A stretch of 64,000 bases of DNA, from the NCBI GenBank assembly GCA_903892415.1, contig CAITIQ010000606.1, forward strand, positions 62,001 through 126,000, given 5' to 3'. Numbering within the stretch: the first letter of the stretch is position 1; the number at the start of each line of letters is the position of its first letter. The stretch is from an uncultured delta proteobacterium (GTDB taxonomy: Bacteria > Myxococcota_A > Polyangia > Polyangiales > Polyangiaceae). A model generated the notes under the pieces. It was not told where the DNA came from. It saw nothing but the letters and a program-made list of their open reading frames with translations, and searched no databases. Made by a program: the position numbers and the translations under genes. This document shows positions 43,408 to 50,968 of this stretch, piece by piece.

Positions 43408-44442
43408 CTACTGATTGCACTGGGCGCCCAGGCACGCGGCCACCTCGGCATCACACTCTTGCTGAATGCAACCGAAGTCCCCTCCGCAGGTGGGCAGAGC
43501 GGTGACTGCGCAGGTCAGCACTTGGTCAACGAAGAATTGAACGTCAGCACAGCCGAGCGACACACAGTTGGAGACGCAGGTGATGCTAAACGCCGGCGGG
43601 TTTTGCTCGAGATCGATGCACTGGAATGCGCAGGTGACGATCTCGAAGCACGTGATCGGCTGGCACTCCCCGCAGTCCGCCGGGCAGATCGCGCAGGTCT
43701 CGAAGTCTTCGCACTGGTTGTTCGGGCAGACCGAGCAAACACCGCAGTCTTGCTGGCAGGACGCGCACGTTTCACCGCCGCTGCAGATACCGTCGGGGCA
43801 GCCCGGGCAGACGCCGCAGTCCGCAGGACAGACGAAGCAGTTCTCGTTGTTTGGGTTGCAGACCCCGTTGCCACAACTCTCGCAAACACCGCAGTCGGGC
43901 GCGCAGTTCTGACAGTCTTCGCCCGTTTCGCAGAAGCCGTTGCCACAGTTTTGGCAGACGCCGCAATCCGACGGGCAACTGTTGCAGTTTTCAACGTCAT
44001 CACAGACGTCATTGCCGCAGGAGGGACACAGGCCACAGTCGATGGCGCACGTCGCGCAATTCTCGACGGCATCACAGCTAAGGTTGCCGCAAGACTCACA
44101 CTGACCGCAGTCTTGAACACAGTTGGCGCAGTTCTCACCCTCCTCACAGGTGGTATTGCCGCAGGTGTCGCAAACGCCACAGTCAGAAGGGCAGTTGCTA
44201 CAGCTCTCGCTGCTGGAGCAGGAAGCGTCCCCGCAACCGTCACAGAAACCGCAGTCGAGCGGGCAGTTTTGGCAGGATTCATCACTGCCGCAAACGTTGT
44301 TCCCACACTCCTCGGGCGGTGGCTGCTCCCCAGGCGTATCAATCGTTGGGCCAGAGCGCCCGCACGCTGTTGATGCAAGGCCGAAAGCGACCAGGGCCGT
44401 TGTGCCAAGAACGAACGAGCGGAGAGTTTGCGCCAGTGCCAT
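43408..44442 (-). CDS. Cys-rich lipoprotein with nine tandem 24-residue repeats
   Basis: 344 residues. The signal peptide ends in STAC (loose lipobox). Residues 46-262 are nine tandem repeats of 24-25 residues, pattern CGxxxC-x4-E-x-C-x2-C-x2-DCGxC, each with six cysteines (CGNGFCETGEDCQNC is a typical start). About 80 non-repeat residues with further Cys follow. The regularity suggests a rod of small disulfide-knotted modules on the surface. The repeat resembles Cys-rich repeats found in myxobacterial and delta-proteobacterial surface proteins but I cannot name a family. ATG at 44442 is used; longer upstream reading simply overlaps the 5-oxoprolinase gene in another frame. Confidence 0.78.
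   Translation of the reverse strand: MALAQTLRSFVLGTTALVAFGLASTACGRSGPTIDTPGEQPPPEECGNNVCGSDESCQNCPLDCGFCDGCGDASCSSSESCSNCPSDCGVCDTCGNTTCEEGENCANCVQDCGQCESCGNLSCDAVENCATCAIDCGLCPSCGNDVCDDVENCNSCPSDCGVCQNCGNGFCETGEDCQNCAPDCGVCESCGNGVCNPNNENCFVCPADCGVCPGCPDGICSGGETCASCQQDCGVCSVCPNNQCEDFETCAICPADCGECQPITCFEIVTCAFQCIDLEQNPPAFSITCVSNCVSLGCADVQFFVDQVLTCAVTALPTCGGDFGCIQQECDAEVAACLGAQCNQ
43657..44307 (-). repeat. Nine tandem ~72-bp coding repeats in the Cys-rich lipoprotein
   Basis: In-frame tandem repeats encoding the Cys modules. Eight units are 72 bp and the seventh has one extra codon. DNA identity between units is moderate while the Cys, Gly and Asp positions are kept, which indicates old duplication under protein selection rather than recent slippage. 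Confidence 0.75.
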
Positions 44443-44521
44443 GGTGCCTCGAAGGAATAAAGACTGCGGGTCTCCTACCATGGGCTGGGGAGGGAGGCAC
44501 GGTTCTCGCGCAAGGCCGTGC

Positions 44522-45964
44522 TCAGGGTTTGAGCCGAAGCCTAATCGTTTGTCCCGGTCGCGCTCGACCCAGGCGGCTTCTGGAGGTTTCGTCGAGCACG
44601 CCGATGACGGGATAACCGCCCATCGTGGCTGAATCAGGGCCGAGCACGATCGGCGTTCCATCCGGAGTGATCTGAACAGCGCCCGGCACCATCGGATGGG
44701 ACTCGTCCACCGCGATGTGCTCTGAGCGGAGGGCGGGCCCATCCAAACGTGTACCGACGCGGTTGGAGAGAGGCGAGACGGTGCGAGCGTGCGTAAGCAA
44801 GTTGGGTAAAGCGCTTGGGTCGATGCGGGGATCGGCTGTGGGATGCAGTTGCAAAAGGATCTCTTCAGCCGACGGCTCAACGGCGGGAAACCGGCTCTTG
44901 GGTGGTGCCTCTGGGGCACCGAACGATAGGAGCTGCCCTTTGCGCAGCGGCAATCCCAGGGTTCCTGCCCAGGAAGCTCCGAGGAGAGTGCTGCGTGACC
45001 CCAATATTGGCGACACCTGCAGCTCTCCCCCGAACCGGACATAACGAACGAGGTTTGGTCCGGAGTCCACGCGAAGCTTGTCTCCGGGTTGCAGCCAGCG
45101 GACCTCCTCACCAGGTATCCCCACCCAGGTTGACCCCTCTTCGACGGTAAACTCGGCTCCGCCCAAAGCGAGTTCAATCGCAGGCTGTCTAGCGCCACAA
45201 AGATGGTCGAAGCTCTCTCGGTCGAGCGGCCCACCCGTAGGCACGCCAAAGCGTCGCCAGCCCTGCCGCCCTGCATCCTGGATGGTCGCGAGCCCAAGTA
45301 ACTTGGTAATGCGGACCTGAACTGGCCCCGCCCGTAAATCAGGCTCGACCAAGGCGCTGGTCGTGCGCGCGAGTGGCTCGACCCTCTCGAAGCGAACGCG
45401 GTCGAGCAAATTGATGAGGCAGGGAGGATCGCGAAGTGGGTCAAAGAGTGAGGGTGTTGTGGCTTGGCCGAGCAGCGTCCAACCGCCCGGAGAGGCGAAC
45501 GGATAAACGCCCGAATAGCGACCGGCAATAGCGACGCTTAGCGGCTCGACGCGGGGTCTTGGGGCCGCTCTTCGTGGCAGCACCAACCCGCTATCGAGTC
45601 CCGACAGATAGGCAAACCCGGGAAGAAAACCGCCAAGCGTTGCGACATAGGTTGGTTGCTGATGTCGATCGATCAGCTCATCGACGGATAGGCCAAGTAC
45701 GTCGGCAGCAATAACGAGGTCCGGCCCGTCATAGACCACCCCAATTCGATGTTCGCGCGGCTCTCGTGGTGACGGTGCCGCAGGTGAGTGCTCGGGCGAG
45801 TCCAGTTTGGAAACGAGCACCGAGCGACTGCCGACGACAGCGTCCGCCTGTTCTCCAAACGACCTCGCCAACTCGAGCAGAACGCGAACTCGTTCCACCG
45901 CCGTGCTGGGTAGCCCGTCAGGTTCATAGAGAAGGGCGTCGGGCCCGAACTCGCGAATGATCAT
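44522..45964 (-). CDS. pxpBC: 5-oxoprolinase subunits B and C fused (PxpB-PxpC)
   Basis: 480 residues covering two subunits of ATP-dependent 5-oxoprolinase, which opens pyroglutamate to glutamate. PxpB-like part (about 1-210): GPDALLYEP, YDGPDLVIAADVLGLS, GGFLPGFAYLSGLD and SPGGWTLLGQA. PxpC-like part (from about 218): ITKLLGLATIQDAGRQGWRRFGVP, GGPLDRESF, ELALGGAEF, SNRVGTRLDG and the C-terminal DSATMGGYPVIGVL. In E. coli these are separate proteins. ATG at 45964 overlaps the pxpA stop as ATGA, confirming one operon pxpA-pxpBC. Confidence 0.9.
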   Translation of the reverse strand: MIIREFGPDALLYEPDGLPSTAVERVRVLLELARSFGEQADAVVGSRSVLVSKLDSPEHSPAAPSPREPREHRIGVVYDGPDLVIAADVLGLSVDELIDRHQQPTYVATLGGFLPGFAYLSGLDSGLVLPRRAAPRPRVEPLSVAIAGRYSGVYPFASPGGWTLLGQATTPSLFDPLRDPPCLINLLDRVRFERVEPLARTTSALVEPDLRAGPVQVRITKLLGLATIQDAGRQGWRRFGVPTGGPLDRESFDHLCGARQPAIELALGGAEFTVEEGSTWVGIPGEEVRWLQPGDKLRVDSGPNLVRYVRFGGELQVSPILGSRSTLLGASWAGTLGLPLRKGQLLSFGAPEAPPKSRFPAVEPSAEEILLQLHPTADPRIDPSALPNLLTHARTVSPLSNRVGTRLDGPALRSEHIAVDESHPMVPGAVQITPDGTPIVLGPDSATMGGYPVIGVLDETSRSRLGRARPGQTIRLRLKP

Positions 45965-46662
45965 CGTAGCGGTGCCAGCAGACCCTCTGCGCGCAGCGCC
46001 GACCAAACGGCGCGGGCATTCTTCAGTGCGTTCGGGCTATCGCCGTGGAGGCACAAGGTGTTGAACCTCCTCAGGCGAGCGAGCATCAAGGCCTGCGACA
46101 CGCACGCGTCTACGTCGTGGAGAAGGGCTCCCGGCTCACTGCGCGGAACCAGGCGCATCTCATCGTCGTAACGTCTGTCGGCGAAGCCCTCGGCGGCAAA
46201 CCCGAGCCCACGCGCCCTCGTTGCTTCGGCCAGTATCGACCCTGTGCCAATCACAGTCGTGAGCTGAGGCATCGCCTGGGTAACCGCGTCCAAAAAGGCC
46301 GCGGCGTAAGCAACGTCTTCACTGACATCGTGGTAGAGCCCACCGTGGGCCTTGACCAAGCGCACGTTCATCGAGGAGGCGGCGGCTAGCTCACAGAGCA
46401 CACTGCACTGCAGGTAAACTGCATCGCGTACGTCCTCTGGCCGGCTGAACTTGCGGCGCCGACCAAACCCTTCGCGATCGAAGAAGGATGGGTGCGCGGA
46501 TAACTCGGTTCCCGCCGCGCTGGCGAGCGCAATAGCCGCGGCCATCGTTCTTCGATCACCGGTATGTCCACCGCATGCGACGTTGGCGATCTGCGCTATC
46601 GAGTAAAGCTCGGCTGGCTCCTCCGGAAGTTCCCCTAGGTCGATATTGAGTGCGATTGCCAA
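45961..46662 (-). CDS. pxpA: 5-oxoprolinase subunit A (LamB/YcsF family)
   Basis: 233 residues, slightly shorter than the usual 245-255. LamB/YcsF motifs: LNIDLGELPEE (NxDLGE), ANVACGGHTGDRRTM, ELSAHPSFFDREGFGRR, VKAHGGLYHDV, EGFADRRYDDEM and LCLHGDSPNA. It carries the metal/substrate His and Asp residues of PxpA and works with PxpB-C. The N-terminus between DLGE and ANVACG is abbreviated, which accounts for the shorter length. First gene of the operon; 79 bases separate it from the divergent membrane-protein gene. Confidence 0.9.
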   Translation of the reverse strand: MAIALNIDLGELPEEPAELYSIAQIANVACGGHTGDRRTMAAAIALASAAGTELSAHPSFFDREGFGRRRKFSRPEDVRDAVYLQCSVLCELAAASSMNVRLVKAHGGLYHDVSEDVAYAAAFLDAVTQAMPQLTTVIGTGSILAEATRARGLGFAAEGFADRRYDDEMRLVPRSEPGALLHDVDACVSQALMLARLRRFNTLCLHGDSPNALKNARAVWSALRAEGLLAPLR

Positions 46663-46741
46663 GCTGTTGCGAGGTTGAATCAGTCAACGGCCAGTGACCA
46701 GGGAAAACTGCCGGTCAAACTGTGTTAGCCTCCGCCGCGCC

Positions 46742-47836
46742 ATGGCGTTCAATCCGTACACTCCGCCCACTGAAGTTCACTCCCCGGCCGCGGGCGCCAA
46801 CCCCCAAATCCCCAACGGTGGGCCGCAAGCCTGGGAGCCCGGTGAGACCATGGGCCGGGCCTGGGAGGTCTTCAAGAGCCAGTGGGCTACCTTGGTTTTT
46901 GCCCCGATCCTCGCTGGAATTCCGGCGAACGTCGTCAGCCAGATCACCACAAAATTTGCCTTCAATGAGCAGGATATGGAGCGCCTTGGGCGACAGATGG
47001 GCAATGGTGGTCAGCCTGACTTCCTGAAGATCTTCGCTGGGGCGATACCAGTTCTCGTCATCACCGTCTTGTTGACCGTCTTGATTCAGGCGTTTTTCCA
47101 GGTGGGCCTGATTCGGATTTTCCTGCAAGCCGCGCGCGGTCAGTTCTGCCAATTCGGCGAGCTGCTCAAGGGGGGGCCAAGCTTCTTGAGCATGCTTGGG
47201 GTGATGTTTCTGAAGAGTGTCATCACGCTGGCGTTGCCTCTCACCGCCCTCGGTATTGCATTTGGCGCCGGTGGTGTGGAGGCGTTGCCCGTTGCGATGG
47301 TCGTCATCTCGGTGCTGATGATTCCCGTCATCGTCATATCGCTCGGGCTTTCGATGGCGGAGTTCTACGTGGTTGACCAGGGCATGGGCCCGGTTCAAGC
47401 GTTGAAGGCAAGTTGGAGCGTTACCAGCGGCCAAAAAGGCAAGATTTTCCTGTTGGGGCTGATCAGCGTAGGCGTCATCCTGTTGGGCTACTTGGCTTGT
47501 TGCATTGGTGTGTTTGCCGCCATGCCCACAATTCAAGTTGCAAACGCGATGGTCTATTGCGCCCTCTCCGGCACCATCGGTTATAACGCGTTTCAGCAGT
47601 ACGGCGGCGGCTACGGCGGCCCGCCCGGTGGCGGTTACGGCGGACCTCCTACGGGTGGCGGTTACGGCGGACCTCCTGCGGGTGGTGGCTACGGCGGACC
47701 TCCTGCAGGTGGCGGTTACGGCGGCCCGCCCGGTGGCTACGGCGGACCTCCTGCGGGTGGCGGTTACGGCGGACCTCCTGCGGGTGGCGGTTACGGTGGG
47801 CCGCCTGGCGGTGGCTACGGCGGCCCAGGCTACTGA
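46742..47836 (+). CDS. Multi-pass membrane protein with glycine/tyrosine/proline repeat tail
   Basis: 364 residues. A short cytoplasmic N-terminus (FNPYTPPTEVHSP) leads to a membrane domain (about 50-285) with four or five hydrophobic helices, for example VLVITVLLTVLIQAFFQVGL and ALPLTALGIAFGAGGV. The loop between them carries YVVDQGMGPVQALKASWSVT, a motif of the glycerophosphoryl-diester-phosphodiesterase-type or DUF975-like membrane proteins. The last 78 residues are repeats of GGYGGPPAG, possibly forming a flexible tail. ATG at 46742 is used. Function unknown; probably a membrane-shaping or export-related protein. Confidence 0.7.
   Translation: MAFNPYTPPTEVHSPAAGANPQIPNGGPQAWEPGETMGRAWEVFKSQWATLVFAPILAGIPANVVSQITTKFAFNEQDMERLGRQMGNGGQPDFLKIFAGAIPVLVITVLLTVLIQAFFQVGLIRIFLQAARGQFCQFGELLKGGPSFLSMLGVMFLKSVITLALPLTALGIAFGAGGVEALPVAMVVISVLMIPVIVISLGLSMAEFYVVDQGMGPVQALKASWSVTSGQKGKIFLLGLISVGVILLGYLACCIGVFAAMPTIQVANAMVYCALSGTIGYNAFQQYGGGYGGPPGGGYGGPPTGGGYGGPPAGGGYGGPPAGGGYGGPPGGYGGPPAGGGYGGPPAGGGYGGPPGGGYGGPGY
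47600..47833 (+). repeat. Tandem 24-27-bp coding repeats (GGYGGPPAG)
   Basis: About eight units of nearly identical DNA, each encoding GGYGGPPAG or a shortened version. Near-identity at the third codon positions shows recent expansion by slippage or unequal crossover, so copy number probably varies between strains and may be collapsed in short-read assemblies. Confidence 0.85.
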
Positions 47837-47920
47837 TCTGAGGTTGACCTCGCTCAGAGTTGACCCGACATACGGTGGGCCCTCCTCGCGTTAGTCGAGA
47901 GGTGGTATCCCTCTGCCCCG

Positions 47921-49324
47921 ATGAAAACCTTCGACGCGATCGTGATTGGTGCTGGCCCCGGCGGCTATCCCTGCGGCATCCGCCTTGGTCAGCTCAAGCA
48001 AAAGACACTGGTGATCGAAAAAGAATCACCTGGTGGCGTTTGCCTCAACTGGGGCTGCATTCCATCCAAGGCCCTAATCAGTGCCGCGCACAACTACGAG
48101 AAGCTGCGGCACGGCGGCATGGGCATCAAGGTGCAGGGCGTCACCATCGATGCCAATGAGCTTCAGGACTGGAAAGAGGGCATCGTCAAGAAGCTCACCG
48201 GTGGGGTGAAGAGCCTCCTGAAGATGAATGGCGCTGAGCTAGCGATGGGCAACGCAACCGTTACGAGTGCCAACACGGTTGAGGTCGTTGGCGCTGACGG
48301 CTCAAAGGAAACCTACAAGGCTGAGAAGGCCATTGTCATTGCCACCGGCGCGACCACGGTGGAGCTGCCAACGTTCAAGTTCGACGGCAAGCAGATCATC
48401 GGCGCACGTGAGGCGGTGAGCCTGCGCCATGTGCCGAAAAGGATGCTTGTCATTGGTGGAGGCATCATCGGGCTCGAGCTCGGTATGGTCTACCAGAAGC
48501 TTGGCTCAGAGCTCACCGTGCTGGAGTTCTTGCCGCAGATCCTCACCGGCGTTGACCCCGAATGCGCGAAGGTGGTGGAGCGCCGCATCAACAAACTTGG
48601 CGGCACCATTCATACTTCGGCCAAGGCGCTCGGCTATGAGCGACAGAGTGACGGCTCGATCGCCGTGGCTTACGAGAAAGATGGCAAGCGGGAAACGGTG
48701 GTTGTGGACACCGTGCTCGTGGCAGTCGGCATGCGACCGCACAGCCGGAATCTCGGCCTCGAAGCCGTTGGCGTGAAGATCAACGAGCGCGGCTTCATTC
48801 CGATCGACAAGCAGGGGCGCACCAACGTGCCCAACATTTACGCTGTCGGCGATGTGTCCGGACCACCGCTACTCGCGCACAAGGCCACAAAAGAGGGGGA
48901 AATCGTGGCCGAGGTGATCGCTGGCCACAAGGCTGCGATGGATTGGGCCTGCATGCCGGGGGCCATCTTCACTGATCCCGAGATCGCTACGGCTGGCATC
49001 ACCGAGGCCGAAGCGAAGCAGCAGGGGATTGAGGTCTCCATCGGCAAGTTCCCGTTTGCTGCCCTCGGTAAGGCGATGGCGATGAACGAGACGGACGGCT
49101 TCGTGAAGGTCATCGCCGACAAGAAGACGAAGCAGATCTTGGGCGTCCACATCGTCGGCCCAGAGGCGAGCGCGATGATCAGTGAGGCAGCCCTCTCGCT
49201 CGAAATGGCCGCTTTCCTCGAGGACGTCTCGCTGACGGTCCATCCCCATCCGACGCTGGGGGAGGCCTACATGGAGGCCGCCGCACACGCACTGGGCCAC
49301 GCGGTTCACATCGCCAATCGCTGA
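47921..49324 (+). CDS. lpdA: Dihydrolipoyl dehydrogenase (E3)
   Basis: 467 residues. FAD site IVIGAGPGGYPCGIRLGQ, redox-active disulfide in GGVCLNWGCIPSKAL, NAD site LVIGGGIIGLELGMVYQKLG, the FAD-phosphate segment IYAVGDVSGPPLLAHKA and the catalytic pair in VHPHPTLGEAYMEA. It re-oxidises dihydrolipoamide of 2-oxoacid dehydrogenases or the glycine cleavage system. No E1/E2 genes adjoin it. The start ATG is at 47921. The stop TGA shares its last base with the first base of a tandem structured repeat, and a strong terminator lies about 240 bases downstream. Confidence 0.95.
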   Translation: MKTFDAIVIGAGPGGYPCGIRLGQLKQKTLVIEKESPGGVCLNWGCIPSKALISAAHNYEKLRHGGMGIKVQGVTIDANELQDWKEGIVKKLTGGVKSLLKMNGAELAMGNATVTSANTVEVVGADGSKETYKAEKAIVIATGATTVELPTFKFDGKQIIGAREAVSLRHVPKRMLVIGGGIIGLELGMVYQKLGSELTVLEFLPQILTGVDPECAKVVERRINKLGGTIHTSAKALGYERQSDGSIAVAYEKDGKRETVVVDTVLVAVGMRPHSRNLGLEAVGVKINERGFIPIDKQGRTNVPNIYAVGDVSGPPLLAHKATKEGEIVAEVIAGHKAAMDWACMPGAIFTDPEIATAGITEAEAKQQGIEVSIGKFPFAALGKAMAMNETDGFVKVIADKKTKQILGVHIVGPEASAMISEAALSLEMAAFLEDVSLTVHPHPTLGEAYMEAAAHALGHAVHIANR

Positions 49325-49520
49325 TTCCACCAAAGGTGGATGCAGCAACAAGAATGACTCGTGCCTTCTCCGAAGAAACCGGCCGAAGGCCCAATTGACC
49401 GGGTTGACCTGGCACGAGTCATTCCACCGAAGGTGGATGCAGTGGACAGAATGAATCGTGCCCTCTTCGACTAAAGCGGCCGAAGGCCCCGTTGGACCTT
49501 CGACTTGGCACGAGTCATTT
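49324..49520. repeat. Structured dispersed repeat, tandem copies B and C
   Basis: Two head-to-tail copies with a 97-bp period. Copy B (49324-49424): hairpin CCACC-AAA-GGTGG (49327-49339), conserved GGATGCAG, and a perfect 14-bp inverted repeat GAATGACTCGTGCC (49352-49365) with GGCACGAGTCATTC (49411-49424) around a GGCC-GAA-GGCC hairpin (49381-49391). Copy C (49421-49520): hairpin CCACC-GAA-GGTGG (49424-49436), arms at 49449-49462 and 49507-49520 with two mismatches, second hairpin 49478-49488. The end of B (ATTC) is the start of C. Same family as copy A at 22164-22260. Confidence 0.85.
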
Positions 49521-49564
49521 CGATGGCGCTCTGAAGATTTTGGCCAGCACCGGCCAAGGAAGGA

Positions 49565-49600
49565 CGCTGGTCGCTACAATGCGCAACCAGCGTTTTTCTT
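49565..49600 (+). terminator. Rho-independent terminator downstream of lpdA
   Basis: Stem CGCTGGTCGC (49565-49574), loop TACAAT, then GCG, a CA bulge and ACCAGCG to 49592, followed by TTTTTCTTT. Ten base pairs with a T-tract, oriented to end the lpdA transcript after passing the two repeat copies. A smaller hairpin (TTGGCC with GGCCAA, around 49540-49557) lies just upstream. The rest of the gap to 49714 shows nothing I can name. Confidence 0.75.
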
Positions 49601-49714
49601 TGGCTCGTACCGAGTCAACCCAAAGGCTGATTGCTGCGAGCGAGAATGGCGCGTGCGTTCAACTCCCAAAATTGGCCGAGAGATCACAGTCCAAGTGACG
49701 ATAGGCTCGAAGTC

Positions 49715-50968
49715 ATGGAGGCAAAGCGACAGCCTTACGAAGGATTGAGAAGGCGGCAGCTGTGGGTGCTTGCGCTGATCCTCTCTGCTTCGTGTGTGGA
49801 GGTCCTCCCCACGGATGGGGACCCGCGACCGGTCGACGAGGTGTCGGCGGGCGCCATCGATGTGGACCCACGCAGCCTTGTCGAGCTCCCCAAAGTGGAC
49901 GCTCGATTGCGTAGTAGCCCATACGCGTACTATCGCTTTGTAGCAGGGCCATTCTCCTCGGCGGTCTGTGCTCACTACGGCCAGGCGACGCTTGCGATGC
50001 CTACTGTCAGCCTCCATGGCGACGCCCATATCGAGCAATACGCAGTCGCCGACGACGGTTTCGGGATTGTTGACTTCGACGACGCCACGGCGGGCCCGCC
50101 GGTGGTGGATTGGCTGCGTTTTGCGTCGAGCCTCTGGATCGCTACCGACTTCAAGGGAGACGAGGCAAAGTTCGCGTTGCAACGCTTCCTCGAAGGTTAC
50201 AGGCGTGGGTTGACCGACCCGGAGTGCGTATTGGCGGCTCCCGAACCCCAAGCCGTGAGCCGCGTTCGAGGCCGCTTCAAGGGTAGTCCACTGGAGTGGT
50301 TAAACGCCGTCTCGTCGATGATCCAGCCGATTCATGGCATAGATGAAGAGCTGATGCACCAGGCTCGCCGGCTCTACGTCGACGCGATGCTGCGCCAAAA
50401 CCCGGAGCTCGATGAGCATTTCTTCAAGCTCAAGGCTGGGGGCGAGCTCGAGATGGGAATCGGAAGCGCCCACGAGAAGAAGTTCTTGGTGCGTGTCGAG
50501 GGCCCAACCGACGATCCCGCGGATGACGTCATTCTTGAGAAAAAGGAGATGAAGACCCATCTAACGGGGCTTTGCTCGCGAGGCACGCGCGTCGCGGCCA
50601 GTCGGGTGATTGACGCGGAAGCGAAGTTCTCTCGTACTCCGCAACGACTTCTCGGCTACGTGGATGTTCTCGGGGCGCATTTCTACATTCATGCGTGGCG
50701 AGTTCACTACAAGGAGCTCTCGATCGCCGATATGTCCAATCCCGGGGAGATGGCGGAACTCGCCTACGACTTTGGCCTGCAACTCGGTCGCGGTCATCCG
50801 TTGCATCCGGTTGGTTCTGCGGAGGGGCGTGTCGAACGTGAAGCGATCAAGCGCTCGCTGGACCAGGTAGAGCCTGATCTGTTGGCGACGTCTCGTGAGC
50901 TCGCTGTGCGAGTGCGGCTTGGCTATGAGCGATACCAAGCTTCACCGATCACAGCTCCACATCATTGA
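49715..50968 (+). CDS. Lipoprotein of DUF2252-type kinase-like fold
   Basis: 417 residues. A signal peptide ends in LSASC (lipobox), so it should be exported and lipidated. The mature protein matches DUF2252, a protein-kinase-like/phosphotransferase-like family: the block SLHGDAHIEQYAVADDG, then GIVDFDDATAGPPVVDWLRF resembles the catalytic HGDxHxxN and DFD metal-binding motifs, with Gln in place of the usual Asn. Later HEKKFLVRVEG and KEMKTHLTG may be part of the nucleotide lobe. An exported ATP-dependent kinase would be surprising. ATG at 49715 gives the signal peptide. Overlaps asnB at its 3' end by 20 bases (convergent). Confidence 0.7.
   Translation: MEAKRQPYEGLRRRQLWVLALILSASCVEVLPTDGDPRPVDEVSAGAIDVDPRSLVELPKVDARLRSSPYAYYRFVAGPFSSAVCAHYGQATLAMPTVSLHGDAHIEQYAVADDGFGIVDFDDATAGPPVVDWLRFASSLWIATDFKGDEAKFALQRFLEGYRRGLTDPECVLAAPEPQAVSRVRGRFKGSPLEWLNAVSSMIQPIHGIDEELMHQARRLYVDAMLRQNPELDEHFFKLKAGGELEMGIGSAHEKKFLVRVEGPTDDPADDVILEKKEMKTHLTGLCSRGTRVAASRVIDAEAKFSRTPQRLLGYVDVLGAHFYIHAWRVHYKELSIADMSNPGEMAELAYDFGLQLGRGHPLHPVGSAEGRVEREAIKRSLDQVEPDLLATSRELAVRVRLGYERYQASPITAPHH

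Noticed and set aside
43408-45528. Long open frame of about 700 residues extending the Cys-rich lipoprotein upstream
   Set aside because: The upstream half overlaps the well-supported 5-oxoprolinase gene and reads as low-complexity noise; the signal peptide starts at 44442.
47600-47833. Regular short repeats that could look like a CRISPR array
   Set aside because: They are in frame within a coding sequence, have no unique spacers, and encode GGYGGPPAG.
47837-47920. Small hairpin (GAGG-TTGA-CCTC) before lpdA as a terminator
   Set aside because: The stem is only four pairs and no T-tract follows.
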